Source: Paracoccaceae bacterium (GTDB lineage: Bacteria > Pseudomonadota > Alphaproteobacteria > Rhodobacterales > Rhodobacteraceae). From it: a DNA stretch of 64,000 bases. The position numbers and the translations under genes were made by a program. Every line of letters begins with the position of its first letter. The first letter of the stretch is position 1. Location: NCBI GenBank assembly GCA_024304985.1, contig JAMWZC010000003.1, forward strand, positions 208,611 to 272,610, read 5' to 3'. Positions 15,859 to 25,987 of this stretch are shown here, in pieces. The notes below the pieces were generated by a model. The model was not told the DNA's origin, made no database searches, and saw only the letters and a list, made by a program, of their open reading frames with translations.

Positions 15859-16707
15859 TCACTCGGCCGCCAGTTGCGAAACCTGAACCTCGCGCGGGGT
15901 GCCGCCATATTCCTCGATCGCGCCGTCAAGCCAGGCCTCATAAGCCTCTTCGCTGACCACTTTCACGGTGATCGGCATATAGGCATGGTCCTTGCCGCAC
16001 AGTTCCGAACACTGCCCGAAATAGACGCCTTCCTTCTCGGCCGAGAACCAGAGCTGTGCCAGACGACCAGGGATGCCGTCCTGCTTCACGCCGAAGGCGG
16101 GGATCGTCCAGCTGTGGATCACGTCAGCGGCCGTCACCTGCATCACCACGGTCTTGCCCACGGGCACGACGACGGCGGTATCTGTGGCCAGCAGGTATTC
16201 ATCCTGGCTGTAGCCATATTCTTCCAGCTGGTCGCGGCTCAGCATGAAGCTTTCAAAGCCGAACTCGTGGTCGGTGTATTCATAGCCCCAGTACCACTGA
16301 TAGCCGGTCACCTTGATATTGATGTCGCCGACAGGGATCTCCTGCTGCTTGAACAGGATCGGCAGCGAGAAGGCGCCGATGAAGATCAGGATCACGATCG
16401 GCACCACGGTCCAGGCGACCTCGATGGGCGAGTTGTGGGTGAAGGTGCCGGGCACCGGGTTGGCTTTGCGGTTGTAGCGCACAATCACGACGGCCAGCAG
16501 GGCGCAGACAAAGAGCGTGATCGCGGTGATGATCACCAGCACCATGCCGTCCAGCCATTGCAGGTCGCGGGCCAGTTCGGTTGCTGCCGGCTGGAAGCCG
16601 ATGCCACCCGGTTTCGGCGCGCCGATGATCTGCAAGGCCTCCTGCGCGCTGGCGGGAACGGCAAGAAAGGCGGGGAAAAGCGCCAGCAGGCTTGTAAGTT
16701 GTCGCAT
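15859..16707 (-). CDS. ctaC: Cytochrome c oxidase subunit II
   Basis: Product of 282 residues: signal peptide [22 protein letters not shown], two membrane helices (about 50-120), then a periplasmic cupredoxin domain. The CuA site is complete: C233, C237, H241 and M244 in [14 protein letters not shown], with the upstream aromatic patch [11 protein letters not shown] that takes electrons from cytochrome c. First gene of the minus-strand oxidase cluster; the subunit I gene ctaD is absent, as is usual in relatives where it sits elsewhere. An FNR-type box lies 146 bases upstream. Confidence 0.96.
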   Translation of the reverse strand: MRQLTSLLALFPAFLAVPASAQEALQIIGAPKPGGIGFQPAATELARDLQWLDGMVLVIITAITLFVCALLAVVIVRYNRKANPVPGTFTHNSPIEVAWTVVPIVILIFIGAFSLPILFKQQEIPVGDINIKVTGYQWYWGYEYTDHEFGFESFMLSRDQLEEYGYSQDEYLLATDTAVVVPVGKTVVMQVTAADVIHSWTIPAFGVKQDGIPGRLAQLWFSAEKEGVYFGQCSELCGKDHAYMPITVKVVSEEAYEAWLDGAIEEYGGTPREVQVSQLAAE

Positions 16708-16852
16708 GGGTCACCCTGATCGGTTGCGGTATTTCTGGGTCGTCATCGGTCTTCTGCGGTGTATGCCATAGAATCCCGTTGTTTTGTCGTCGCGTGAAAC
16801 CATATTCTGACAGACAAAACAATAATGACCCTTGCGGCAAACAGACGCGAAT

Positions 16853-16866
16853 TTGATTTAGATCAA
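16853..16866. promoter_or_regulatory. Perfect FNR/FnrL-type box between ctaC and tldD
   Basis: TTGAT-TTAG-ATCAA matches the FNR consensus TTGAT-n4-ATCAA exactly. It is centred about 41 bases before the tldD ATG and about 153 bases before the ctaC start. So close to tldD, it could activate or repress depending on the tldD transcription start; for ctaC a role in oxygen-dependent control of the aa3 oxidase is plausible. FnrL is the usual regulator binding this site in the group. Confidence 0.7.
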
Positions 16867-16899
16867 CCGCGCGCGCTGCGAAAGACCAGAAAGCCCCCA

Positions 16900-18321
<1,422 letters not shown>

Positions 18322-18358
18322 CCCTGCCTTTTCCTCGTTCCCCGAATACGCATCCAGC

Positions 18359-18391
18359 ACGGCCTGCCCAAGGGTGGGCCGTTTCCTTTTT
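18359..18391 (+). terminator. Rho-independent terminator of tldD
   Basis: ACGGCCTGCCC pairs with GGGTGGGCCGT (one G-T mismatch) around AAG... and is followed by TTTCCTTTTT. It begins 38 bases after the tldD stop. This separates tldD transcription from dprA. Confidence 0.8.
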
Positions 18392-18395
18392 GCGG

Positions 18396-18410
18396 TTTAC
18401 CGGGAGTTAA
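18396..18410. promoter_or_regulatory. CtrA-like box upstream of dprA
   Basis: TTTA-CCGGGAG-TTAA matches the CtrA pattern TTAA-n7-TTAA with one mismatch, and TTAACCA follows the second half. It lies 45 bases before the dprA ATG, just after the tldD terminator. Known biology of Rhodobacterales, in which CtrA controls competence genes including dprA, makes it credible; still a single near-match. Confidence 0.45.
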
Positions 18411-18454
18411 CCACCCATGGGCTACACCTGATTCTGCAAGCAGACGGAGTTGTG

Positions 18455-19612
18455 ATGACCTGGGAACCCCATTCTTCCACTCACCCCCCACTCCCACCCA
18501 CCACGGAAGAGGACCGGGTGTCATGGCTTCGTCTCTTGCGCTCGTCGCGTGTCGGGCCGGCTACGTTCCATCGGCTGATGGCTGAACACGGCAATGCCGC
18601 CGCCGCGCTGGAGGCTTTGCCCGATGTGGCCCGTGCCGCAGGTGTCGAAGACTATTCCCCCTGCCCCGCCGGAGTCGCACTGGCCGAACTGAGGGCCGCG
18701 CAGGCTGCCGGGGCAAGGATGATCTGCGTGGGCGAGGCGGACTATCCTTTGCCCTTGCAGGACATCGCGGATGCGCCACCGATCCTGTGGGTCATCGGCG
18801 ATCCCACCATCCTCTCGCGGCCGATGGTGGCGCTTGTCGGTGCACGCAATGCCTCGTCGCTGGGCACACGCATGGCGCGCGCGCTGGCGCGCGATCTGGG
18901 CGAGGCAGGGTTCGTCATCGTGTCGGGACTGGCCCGCGGGATCGACACGGCTGCCCATGCCGCCACGCTGGATACCGGCACGCTGGCCGTGCTGGCAGGG
19001 GGCGTCGATGTGCTCTACCCGGCGGAAAACGCGGCCCTGGCCCATGACATCGCAGAGCGCGGCCTGCGGATATCAGAACAACCGATGGGCCTTGTCCCGC
19101 AGGCCCGCCATTTCCCGCGACGCAACCGGATCATCTCGGGGCTGGCACAGGCCGTGCTGGTGATCGAGGCGGCGACAAAATCAGGCAGCCTGATCACCGC
19201 TCGCTGCGCGCTGGATCAGGGGCGCGACGTGATGGCGGTGCCGGGGCATCCCTTTGATGCGCGCTCGTCGGGCTGCAACATGCTGATCCGCGACGGGGCC
19301 CGGCTGGTGCGCCACGCCGCTGACGTGATCGAAGGGCTGACACCGCCCGCCCCTGTCCGCATCGCCCGCGACACCGTGGCCCCTGCGGACAGCCTGCCCT
19401 CGGCAAAGCCGACCGACAGCCGTTCGCTGCGCGAAACATCGGCCCTGCATGGCCTGATCCTTGACCGTCTTGGCTCCTCGCCACTGGCAGAGGATCAGCT
19501 GATCCGCGATCTGGAAAGTCCCGCCCATCAGGTCGCCCCGGCGCTTGTCACGCTGGAACTGGAAGGGCGCATCCAGCGCCAGCCCGGCGGGCTACTGTCG
19601 CGCGTCCAATAG
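18455..19612 (+). CDS. dprA: DNA-processing protein DprA (Smf)
   Basis: Product of 385 residues from the ATG at 18455 with GGAG upstream. Binds incoming single-stranded DNA and loads RecA during natural transformation or gene transfer agent uptake. Rossmann-like core: VALVGARNASSLGTRMARALARDL, VSGLARGIDTAAHAATL, ARHFPRRNRIISGLAQAVLVIEA, KSGSLITA, AVPGHPFDARSSGCN. An N-terminal helical segment (RVSWLRLLRSSRVGPATFHRL) and a C-terminal winged helix (residues about 325-385, ILDRLGSSPLAEDQLIRD) complete the usual domain set. Preceded by a CtrA-like box. Confidence 0.94.
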   Translation: MTWEPHSSTHPPLPPTTEEDRVSWLRLLRSSRVGPATFHRLMAEHGNAAAALEALPDVARAAGVEDYSPCPAGVALAELRAAQAAGARMICVGEADYPLPLQDIADAPPILWVIGDPTILSRPMVALVGARNASSLGTRMARALARDLGEAGFVIVSGLARGIDTAAHAATLDTGTLAVLAGGVDVLYPAENAALAHDIAERGLRISEQPMGLVPQARHFPRRNRIISGLAQAVLVIEAATKSGSLITARCALDQGRDVMAVPGHPFDARSSGCNMLIRDGARLVRHAADVIEGLTPPAPVRIARDTVAPADSLPSAKPTDSRSLRETSALHGLILDRLGSSPLAEDQLIRDLESPAHQVAPALVTLELEGRIQRQPGGLLSRVQ

Positions 19613-19853
19613 CGGCAAAGCTCGGCCAAACCTGCCCCTTGGCGTCACGGTGCCGCATCGCCGAAGCCCCGGCACACCACCCTGAGCCTTGCGTGCAAAC
19701 CTGCTGCCGGAACTGGCCTGCTTGACCCGCAGACCGTGGGCCCTGCCCGCGCCGCCGCATTGACAAGGCCCCCTTTCACCCCACATGGTCCGCCGCCATG
19801 GTCACCCGGCATCCGTCCGGACGCGGCCCGTGAGCGAGTCGAAAGGAAGTCTG

Positions 19854-22466
19854 ATGCCCGTTGTTGTTGTGGAATCCCCGGCCAAGGCCAAGACAATCAA
19901 CAAGTATCTGGGCTCCGATTACACGGTTCTGGCCTCTTATGGCCATGTGCGCGATCTGCCCGCCAAGGATGGGTCCGTCGATACCGACAACGGCTTTGAC
20001 ATGACATGGGAGGTCGGCGTCGACAGCCGCAAGCATGTGAAAGCCATCGCCGACGCGCTGGCCAAGGACAACGCCTTGATCCTTGCGACCGACCCCGACC
20101 GCGAGGGTGAGGCGATCAGCTGGCATCTTGAGGAGACCCTGCGCCAGCGCAAGGCCATCAAGAAGGACACGCCAGTCAGCCGCGTGGTCTTCAACGCCAT
20201 CACCAAAGCCGCCGTGACCGAAGCGATGAAACACCCCCGGCAAGTCGATGCCCCGCTGGTCGAGGCTTATCTGGCCCGCCGCGCGCTGGACTATCTGGTG
20301 GGATTCAACCTGTCGCCCGTACTGTGGCGCAAGCTGCCCGGATCGCGCAGCGCGGGCCGCGTGCAATCGGTCTGCCTGCGGCTGATCGTCGAGCGTGAGA
20401 TGGAGATCGAGGCGTTCCGCGCCCGCGAATACTGGTCGGTTACGGCCCGTCTCGTCACCCCGCGCGGTCAGGAGTTCGAGGCACGTCTGACGCAACTGGC
20501 GGGCAAGAAGCTGGACCGCTACGATCTTGAGAACGCGACGCAGGCCGAAATGGCCGTGCAGGCCGTCACCTCGCGCGATCTGACCGTCATATCCGTCGAG
20601 GCGAAACCGGCCAGCCGGAATCCTGCGGCCCCGTTCATGACCTCGACCCTGCAACAGGAGGCCAGCCGAAAATACGGCATGGGCGCGCGGCAATGCATGA
20701 ACGCGGCGCAGCGTCTCTATGAGGCGGGACACATCACCTATATGCGGACCGACGGGATCGACATGGCGCCCGAAGCGGTCATGGCCGCGCGCGACGCGAT
20801 CAAGGACCGCTACGGTGCCGAATATGTCCCGGCCAGCCCGCGTATATACAAGAACAAGGCCAAGAACGCGCAGGAGGCGCATGAATGCATCCGCCCGACC
20901 GAGATGTCGCGCGATGCCGAAAGCCTGCGGATCTCGGATGCCGATCAGCGCAAGCTTTACGATCTGATCTGGAAGCGCACGATCGCCTGCCAGATGGAGG
21001 CCGCCCGGTTCGAGCGCACGACGGTCGATATCGGCAGCCGCGATGGTCAGGTGGAACTGCGCGCCACGGGTCAGGTGGTGCTGTTTGACGGTTTTCTGAA
21101 GGTTTATGAGGAAGGCCGCGACGATGTCGCCGATGAGGACGAGCGCCGCCTTCCCCAGATCATGCAGGGCGAAAAGGTCGACAAGCGCGAGATCACGCCC
21201 GAGCAGCATTTCACGCAACCCCCGCCGCGCTATACCGAGGCGACTCTGGTCAAGCGGATGGAAGAACTGGGCATCGGCCGCCCCTCGACCTATGCCAGCG
21301 TGATCACCACGATTCAGGATCGCGACTATGTGCGCAAGGACAAGAACCGCCTGTTCCCCGAGGATAAGGGGCGGATCGTCACCGTCTTCCTGATGAACTT
21401 CTTCCGCAAATATGTGGAATACGACTTTACTGCCGATCTGGAAAACCAGCTTGACGAAGTCAGCGCCGGCGACATGGACTACAAGGATGTGCTGGCCCGG
21501 TTCTGGCGCGATTTTTCAGCCGCCATTGCCGAGACATCCGAGTTGCGCATCACCGAAGTGCTGGATGTGCTGGACGAGGCACTGGCACCGCAGCTTTATC
21601 CGCCGCGCGCCGATGGCTCGGACCCGCGCAGCTGCCCGCTCTGCGGGACGGGGCAACTGCATCTGAAAACCTCCAAGACCGGGGGGTTTGTCGGCTGCGG
21701 CAACTATCCCGAATGCCGCTATACACGCCCCTTGAACGGCGATGCCGAGGCGCAGGGCGACCGTATTCTGGGCGTGGATCAGGGCGACGAGATCAGCCTG
21801 CGCTCGGGTCGCTTCGGCCCATACGTCCAGCGCGGCGAGGCCACGCCCGAAAACAAGAAACCGCCCCGCGCCAGCCTGCCCAAGGGCTGGTCTCCGGATG
21901 ACATGGACCTCGACAAGGCATTGATGCTGCTGAACCTGCCGCGCGAGATCGGGCCGCATCCCGAAGACGGCGTGATGGTCGAGGCCGGGATTGGCCGCTA
22001 CGGACCCTATATCAAGCACGGCGCGGTCTATGCCAATATCAAGGAGGTGGATGACGTCTTCACCATCGGCATGAACCGCGCGGTCGAGGAACTGGCCGCC
22101 AAGGCATCACGCACGCCGGGGGCCGGCCGCACCGCCGCCAAACCGCTGGCCGAACTGGGTGAGCACCCGACCGAGGGCGGTCCGGTGCAGGTTCTGGACG
22201 GTCGTTATGGCCCCTATATCAAATGGGCCAAGATCAACGCGACCCTGCCCAAGGACACGGATCCCGCTGCGCTGACCATGGATGAGGCCGTGGCGATCAT
22301 CGCGGAGAAAGCCGCGAAATCCGGCGGCAAGAAGGCTGCTGCCAAAAAGCCGGCGGCCAAGGCTAAACCTGCGGCGAAATCTGCCGCCGCGAAGAAACCG
22401 GCCACCAAGAAAGCGCCTGCCAAGACAGCAGCGAAGAAGGCCCCCGCCAAGAAAACAGGCACCTGA
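19854..22466 (+). CDS. topA: DNA topoisomerase I
   Basis: Product of 870 residues from the ATG at 19854 (MPVVVVESPAKAKTINKYLG), with AAGGAAG upstream. Relaxes negative supercoils. Toprim acidic motif DPDREGEA near residue 82; active-site Tyr in YMRTDGID at residue 296. One zinc-ribbon of four cysteines from about residue 593 (CPLCGTG...CGNYPEC) then two or more TopA C-terminal repeats (RYGPYIKHG, RYGPYIKWAK). The last 60 residues are a Lys/Ala/Pro-rich tail (AAAKKPAAKAK type), common in alphaproteobacteria and likely to bind DNA without sequence preference. Confidence 0.96.
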   Translation: MPVVVVESPAKAKTINKYLGSDYTVLASYGHVRDLPAKDGSVDTDNGFDMTWEVGVDSRKHVKAIADALAKDNALILATDPDREGEAISWHLEETLRQRKAIKKDTPVSRVVFNAITKAAVTEAMKHPRQVDAPLVEAYLARRALDYLVGFNLSPVLWRKLPGSRSAGRVQSVCLRLIVEREMEIEAFRAREYWSVTARLVTPRGQEFEARLTQLAGKKLDRYDLENATQAEMAVQAVTSRDLTVISVEAKPASRNPAAPFMTSTLQQEASRKYGMGARQCMNAAQRLYEAGHITYMRTDGIDMAPEAVMAARDAIKDRYGAEYVPASPRIYKNKAKNAQEAHECIRPTEMSRDAESLRISDADQRKLYDLIWKRTIACQMEAARFERTTVDIGSRDGQVELRATGQVVLFDGFLKVYEEGRDDVADEDERRLPQIMQGEKVDKREITPEQHFTQPPPRYTEATLVKRMEELGIGRPSTYASVITTIQDRDYVRKDKNRLFPEDKGRIVTVFLMNFFRKYVEYDFTADLENQLDEVSAGDMDYKDVLARFWRDFSAAIAETSELRITEVLDVLDEALAPQLYPPRADGSDPRSCPLCGTGQLHLKTSKTGGFVGCGNYPECRYTRPLNGDAEAQGDRILGVDQGDEISLRSGRFGPYVQRGEATPENKKPPRASLPKGWSPDDMDLDKALMLLNLPREIGPHPEDGVMVEAGIGRYGPYIKHGAVYANIKEVDDVFTIGMNRAVEELAAKASRTPGAGRTAAKPLAELGEHPTEGGPVQVLDGRYGPYIKWAKINATLPKDTDPAALTMDEAVAIIAEKAAKSGGKKAAAKKPAAKAKPAAKSAAAKKPATKKAPAKTAAKKAPAKKTGT

Positions 22467-22565
22467 TCCGGCGCCGGTCTGGGGCCCTCTGCGGCGCGGC
22501 AATTGATTGACTCTTGCCATCACCAGCGGCAAACAAGGCCGCAACGAGGACGCGAGGAGAGATCC

Positions 22566-23270
22566 ATGAAGAAAGTCTACAACTCGGCTGCCGAGGCGCT
22601 GGATGGGCTGCTGTTCGACGGCATGTTCATCGCGGCGGGCGGCTTTGGCCTGTGCGGCATCCCCGAACTGCTGATCGCTGCGATCCGCGACAATGGCGTC
22701 AAGAACCTGACCGTGGCCTCGAACAATGCGGGCGTGGACGGGTTCGGTCTGGGTCTGCTGCTGGAAAGCCGCCAGATCAAGAAGATGCTGTCCTCCTATG
22801 TGGGCGAGAACGCGGAATTCATGCGCCAGTATCTGTCGGGCGAGCTGGAGCTGGAGTTCAACCCGCAGGGCACTCTGGCCGAGCGTATGCGCGCCGGTGG
22901 TGCGGGTATTCCCGGTTTCTACACCAAGACCGGCGTGGGCACCGTGATTGCCGAGGGCAAGGAACTGAAGGAGTTCGACGGCGAGACCTATGTGCTGGAA
23001 CGCGGAATCTTCGCCGATCTGGCCATCGTCAAGGCGTGGAAGGCCGATGCGACAGGCAATCTGGTGTTCCGCAAGACCGCGCGCAACTTCAACCCGCCTG
23101 CTGCCATGTGCGGCAAGGTCTGCGTGGTCGAGGTCGAAGAGATCGTGCCCACCGGCAGCATCGACCCGGATCACATCCACCTGCCTGGCATCTATGTGCA
23201 TCGCATCATTCAGGGGCAGCACGAGAAACGCATCGAACAGCGCACGGTTCGCAAAAGGGAGACCGCATAA
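22566..23270 (+). CDS. scoA: 3-oxoacid CoA-transferase subunit A
   Basis: Product of 234 residues from the ATG at 22566, with GAGGAGAGATCC upstream. Alpha subunit of the enzyme that moves CoA from succinyl-CoA to acetoacetate (or related 3-oxoacids). Motifs: [49 protein letters not shown], then [17 protein letters not shown]. Its stop overlaps the start of scoB (TAATG). Assignment to succinyl- rather than acetate-dependent transfer follows sequence type and is not certain. Confidence 0.93.
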   Translation: MKKVYNSAAEALDGLLFDGMFIAAGGFGLCGIPELLIAAIRDNGVKNLTVASNNAGVDGFGLGLLLESRQIKKMLSSYVGENAEFMRQYLSGELELEFNPQGTLAERMRAGGAGIPGFYTKTGVGTVIAEGKELKEFDGETYVLERGIFADLAIVKAWKADATGNLVFRKTARNFNPPAAMCGKVCVVEVEEIVPTGSIDPDHIHLPGIYVHRIIQGQHEKRIEQRTVRKRETA

Positions 23271-23899
23271 TGCCTTGGGACCGCAACCAGATGGCCGCGC
23301 GCGCGGCACAGGAACTGCAGGACGGCTGGTATGTGAACCTTGGCATCGGGATTCCGACGCTGGTCAGCAACTACATTCCCGAAGGCGTCGAAGTGACCCT
23401 GCAATCAGAAAACGGCATGCTGGGCATGGGTCCCTTCCCCTTTGAGGGCGAAGAGGATGCGGACCTGATCAACGCGGGCAAGCAGACCATCACCGAACTG
23501 CCGCAGACGGCCTTCTTCGACAGCGCCATGTCCTTTGGCATGATCCGCGGCGGCAAGATCGCCATGGCGATCCTGGGCGCAATGGAAGTGTCGGAAACCG
23601 GCGATCTGGCGAACTGGATGATCCCCGGCAAGCTGGTCAAGGGCATGGGCGGCGCGATGGATCTGGTCGCGGGCGTCAAGCGCGTGGTCGTCGTGATGGA
23701 TCACACCAACAAGGCAGGCGAAAGCAAGGTGCTGCCGGAATGCACCTTGCCGCTGACCGGCAAGGCCGTAGTCAACCGCATCATCACCAATCTGGGTGTT
23801 CTGGACGTGGTGGACGGTGGCCTCAAGATCGTCGAGACCGCCGATGGCGTGTCTGAGGCCGAACTGCGCGCGGCAACCTTGGCCAAAATCGTCAACTGA
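23270..23899 (+). CDS. scoB: 3-oxoacid CoA-transferase subunit B
   Basis: Product of 209 residues. The catalytic glutamate is in [14 protein letters not shown] (about residue 45), where it forms the acyl-CoA thioester intermediate. [28 protein letters not shown] and [21 protein letters not shown] are family features. Translationally coupled to scoA, and followed 23 bases later by a strong terminator, so scoAB is a self-contained two-gene operon serving ketone-body or polyhydroxyalkanoate breakdown. Confidence 0.94.
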   Translation: MPWDRNQMAARAAQELQDGWYVNLGIGIPTLVSNYIPEGVEVTLQSENGMLGMGPFPFEGEEDADLINAGKQTITELPQTAFFDSAMSFGMIRGGKIAMAILGAMEVSETGDLANWMIPGKLVKGMGGAMDLVAGVKRVVVVMDHTNKAGESKVLPECTLPLTGKAVVNRIITNLGVLDVVDGGLKIVETADGVSEAELRAATLAKIVN

Positions 23900-23921
23900 A
23901 TCCGCGCCACATCAAGACCAC

Positions 23922-23952
23922 AAAAGGCCCGCCCCATGGCTGCGGGCCTTTT
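23922..23952 (+). terminator. Strong terminator after scoB
   Basis: AAAAGGCCCGC and GCGGGCCTTTT form a perfect 11-bp stem around nine bases. The symmetrical A and T tracts make it bidirectional, so it can also stop transcription of the lytic transglycosylase gene arriving from the other side. Confidence 0.85.
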
Positions 23953-23955
23953 GCG

Positions 23956-23977
23956 TTTCTTCTTGCTGCAAATATCC
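23956..23977 (-). repeat. GGATATTT-n3-GCAAGAAGAA element, copy 3
   Basis: On the minus strand it reads GGATATTT-GCA-GCAAGAAGAAA. It lies 38 bases after the stop codon of the lytic transglycosylase gene ending at 24016, in its sense direction, and directly before the bidirectional terminator. Confidence 0.75.
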
Positions 23978-24015
23978 AATCGCCACGGATGCGTCAGGCG
24001 CAAGGCGGGCAGATG

Positions 24016-24891
24016 TCATCCCTCGCCCAGATTGAACACGCAGCCATCGGAGATCAACATGGGTGGCGTCTTGCAAAGATTGCGCGCCACGGCGAATGCG
24101 GCCAATACCTTGGGGACATAATCGCGCGTTTCGGCATAGGGCGGCACGCCGCCATGCCGCTTCACGGCATTCTCGCCCGCATTATACCCGGCCAGCGCAA
24201 GGATCGGGTCGCCTCCGAACTCGGCCAGCAGCCAATCCAGATAGGCCACCCCGCCCTTGATGTTCTGCCCGGCATTCAGGCTGTCCGCCACACCGAACCG
24301 ATCCGCCGTGGCCGGAATCAGCTGCATCAGCCCGACGGCCCCGGCCGAACTGACCGCATCCACCCTCCCGCTGGATTCCACCGCGATCACCGCCAGCACC
24401 AGCGCGGGCGACACCCGCGTGCCGACGGTGTTCAGCAACAATTCGGCCCGATGCGTCCGCGCGATCCCCAACAGGTCTGACAGGCGCGGTGCCGCGATCT
24501 GCTGTCCTGCGCCCGCATTCGCGATGTGGATCAGCGCAGGCTCCAACCGACCCGGTCCACTGTCCTCCAGCAAGGGCGAGATCGTCTCCCAGAACCAGTT
24601 ATAGCGGCCGATGGCCTCTCCTGCATCGGGCACAGGGGCATCGGGGGTGGCAGGGCGCACCACGGCCACTGGCTGCGGCTCGATCTGAACGGTGATGCGC
24701 GGTGCTGTGCTGCCCGGAGCAGGCGGCTTGACGCGCTTGAACGTGAAATCCGAGAAGCCGGGCCGCTCCTGCGCCGCCAGTTGCGGCCCCCAGAACAGGC
24801 CGGAGAGAAGAATCACCCCCATGCCGAAGGCCCGCCCAAGGGCGTTTCGGCGTCGAATCGCCGATCGATCCGTTCTCTGGGACCGCTTCAT
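24016..24891 (-). CDS. Lytic transglycosylase, SLT domain
   Basis: Product of 291 residues if begun at the ATG at 24891 (MKRSQRTDRSAIRRRNALGR); a GTG at 24924 is an alternative. A signal segment (FGMGVILLSGLFWGPQLAA) leads to a Pro-rich linker and a C-terminal SLT domain, about residues 150-270. The catalytic Glu lies in VIAVESSGRVDAVSSAGAVGLMQLIPATADRFGV, followed by LALAGYNAGENAVKRHGG. Cuts peptidoglycan to 1,6-anhydro products in the periplasm. Divergent from the Tad pilus genes, it may open the wall for the pilus, though general turnover is equally possible. Confidence 0.9.
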   Translation of the reverse strand: MKRSQRTDRSAIRRRNALGRAFGMGVILLSGLFWGPQLAAQERPGFSDFTFKRVKPPAPGSTAPRITVQIEPQPVAVVRPATPDAPVPDAGEAIGRYNWFWETISPLLEDSGPGRLEPALIHIANAGAGQQIAAPRLSDLLGIARTHRAELLLNTVGTRVSPALVLAVIAVESSGRVDAVSSAGAVGLMQLIPATADRFGVADSLNAGQNIKGGVAYLDWLLAEFGGDPILALAGYNAGENAVKRHGGVPPYAETRDYVPKVLAAFAVARNLCKTPPMLISDGCVFNLGEG

Positions 24892-25266
24892 TGCCGATAT
24901 GCCTGCCTGTATCGTGGTGATCACGCTCGATTATTACCAAGAAGCATCGCAGAAAAACCGATTCAAGACCAGCCTCTCGTGCGAATCGCGCACACGCATG
25001 AGGCGAGGCCGCCGCAATCGAGCCTGGCAAGATCCCTGAAATCATATCAAAAGATAGTTTTTTACATAACAATAACAGGCAGTTAATCCAATTTTAGGAG
25101 GTCAAGGCAGAAAAAGATAAAACGCACGAATCTGGCCAAACTGTTGCCCCAATCCGCTGGCTATATCTGCTCATACCGAAACGGAGACGGGCCAAGAGAG
25201 AGACAGCCCAGACAGTCACCGGCGCGGTTGTGCAACTGAGCAACTGATCCTTTGGAGGGACACAAA
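24892..25266. other. Promoter region of the Tad pilus locus
   Basis: 375 bases between divergent genes. Bases 25040-25130 are A/T-rich, unlike the surroundings, and contain the CtrA-like box at 25083-25097. The pilin ATG has GGAGGG ten bases upstream. No open frame of note occurs here. Confidence 0.65.
25083..25097. promoter_or_regulatory. CtrA-like box upstream of the first Flp pilin
   Basis: TTAA-TCCAATT-TTAG matches the CtrA pattern TTAA-n7-TTAA with one mismatch, in an A/T-rich stretch 170 bases upstream of the pilin ATG. CtrA control of tad genes is known in alphaproteobacteria, which makes it plausible. In A/T-rich DNA near-matches also occur by chance. Confidence 0.4.
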
Positions 25267-25449
25267 ATGGTTAAATTCTTCAAGAACTTCAGCAAAGACG
25301 AATCCGGCGCCGTGACCGTTGACTGGGTTGTGCTGACCGCAGCCGTCGTGGGCCTGGCCGTGGCTGCCTACTCCTCGATCGAAAGCGGCGCAACCGGCCT
25401 GACCGCTTCGACCAATACCTTCATGGGCAACCAGAACCCGAACAACTAA
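25267..25449 (+). CDS. Flp-type (Tad) pilin, first copy
   Basis: Product of 60 residues: a short basic leader MVKFFKNFSKDESG, then a hydrophobic helix AVTVDWVVLTAAVVGLAVAAY and a short polar tail ending NPNN. Leader cleavage by the prepilin peptidase encoded at 35779 is expected after the Gly. Classic Flp pilins carry Glu and Tyr at mature positions 5 and 6; here they are Asp and Trp. GGAGGG ribosome site. Separate transcription is likely because a terminator follows at 25474. Assembles the pilus fibre for adhesion. Confidence 0.88.
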   Translation: MVKFFKNFSKDESGAVTVDWVVLTAAVVGLAVAAYSSIESGATGLTASTNTFMGNQNPNN

Positions 25450-25473
25450 GTTCTGGCGTCGACCCACGAATTT

Positions 25474-25510
25474 GGCCGCCCCCGCCCAGTCGGGTGCGGC
25501 CTTTTGTTTT
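25474..25510 (+). terminator. Terminator after the first pilin gene
   Basis: GGCCGCCCCCG pairs with CGGGTGCGGCC (one mismatch) and is followed by TTTTGTTTT. Its position lets the major pilin message accumulate at a higher level than the rest of the locus. Confidence 0.85.
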
Positions 25511-25577
25511 ACGATATTTATGGAACCGCTCCGGCACGGTCTTCCTGTTTTTTCACCTGCCGGAGGGAGACGGACAG

Positions 25578-25769
25578 ATGATGATTTCGAAACTCCGCGC
25601 AAGACTCGCCCGATTTGGCCGCGCAACAGAAGGTGCTGTAACAGCTGACTGGGTAGTTCTGACTGCGCTTGCCGTCACACTTCTGTCGGCGGGCTACGGC
25701 TCGATGCGCGACGGGGCGACGGGACTTGCGGACAATACTAGCAGCTTTATGACCACATTCCTTGACTGA
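25578..25769 (+). CDS. Flp-type (Tad) pilin, second copy
   Basis: Product of 63 residues from the ATG at 25578; GGAGGGAG lies upstream. Leader MMISKLRARLARFGRATEG precedes AVTADWVVLTALAVTLLSAGY, then a polar tail ending MTTFLD. The pattern GAVT-x-DWVVLTA is the same as in the first pilin, and so is the downstream GATGL segment. The leader is longer and more basic. The two are diverged paralogues; this one may be a minor or alternative pilin. Confidence 0.82.
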   Translation: MMISKLRARLARFGRATEGAVTADWVVLTALAVTLLSAGYGSMRDGATGLADNTSSFMTTFLD

Positions 25770-25785
25770 GTGGGTTGCTGCATTG

Positions 25786-25805
25786 TTGGCCTGATATCAG
25801 GCCAA
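25786..25805. promoter_or_regulatory. 20-bp perfect palindrome after the second pilin
   Basis: TTGGCCTGATATCAGGCCAA is symmetric with no loop, 16 bases after the pilin stop and about 180 bases before cpaB. As RNA it would form a stem, as DNA it could bind a dimeric protein. No T run follows. Confidence 0.5.
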
Positions 25806-25987
25806 TGGACGGGCGCACAAGACGTCGCTCCGCCCCCAAAAGACGTGACGCAGCCAACCTGCGCGACACGCCAAATCCCAAGGGCTTCCCTCATTTGGCC
25901 ATATTCCAGAACTACTCTGACGGGCAGACGCAGATCATTTTCCGGCATCCAGGATGCCCGTGAACAGGATACAGGAAAGGTTACACG

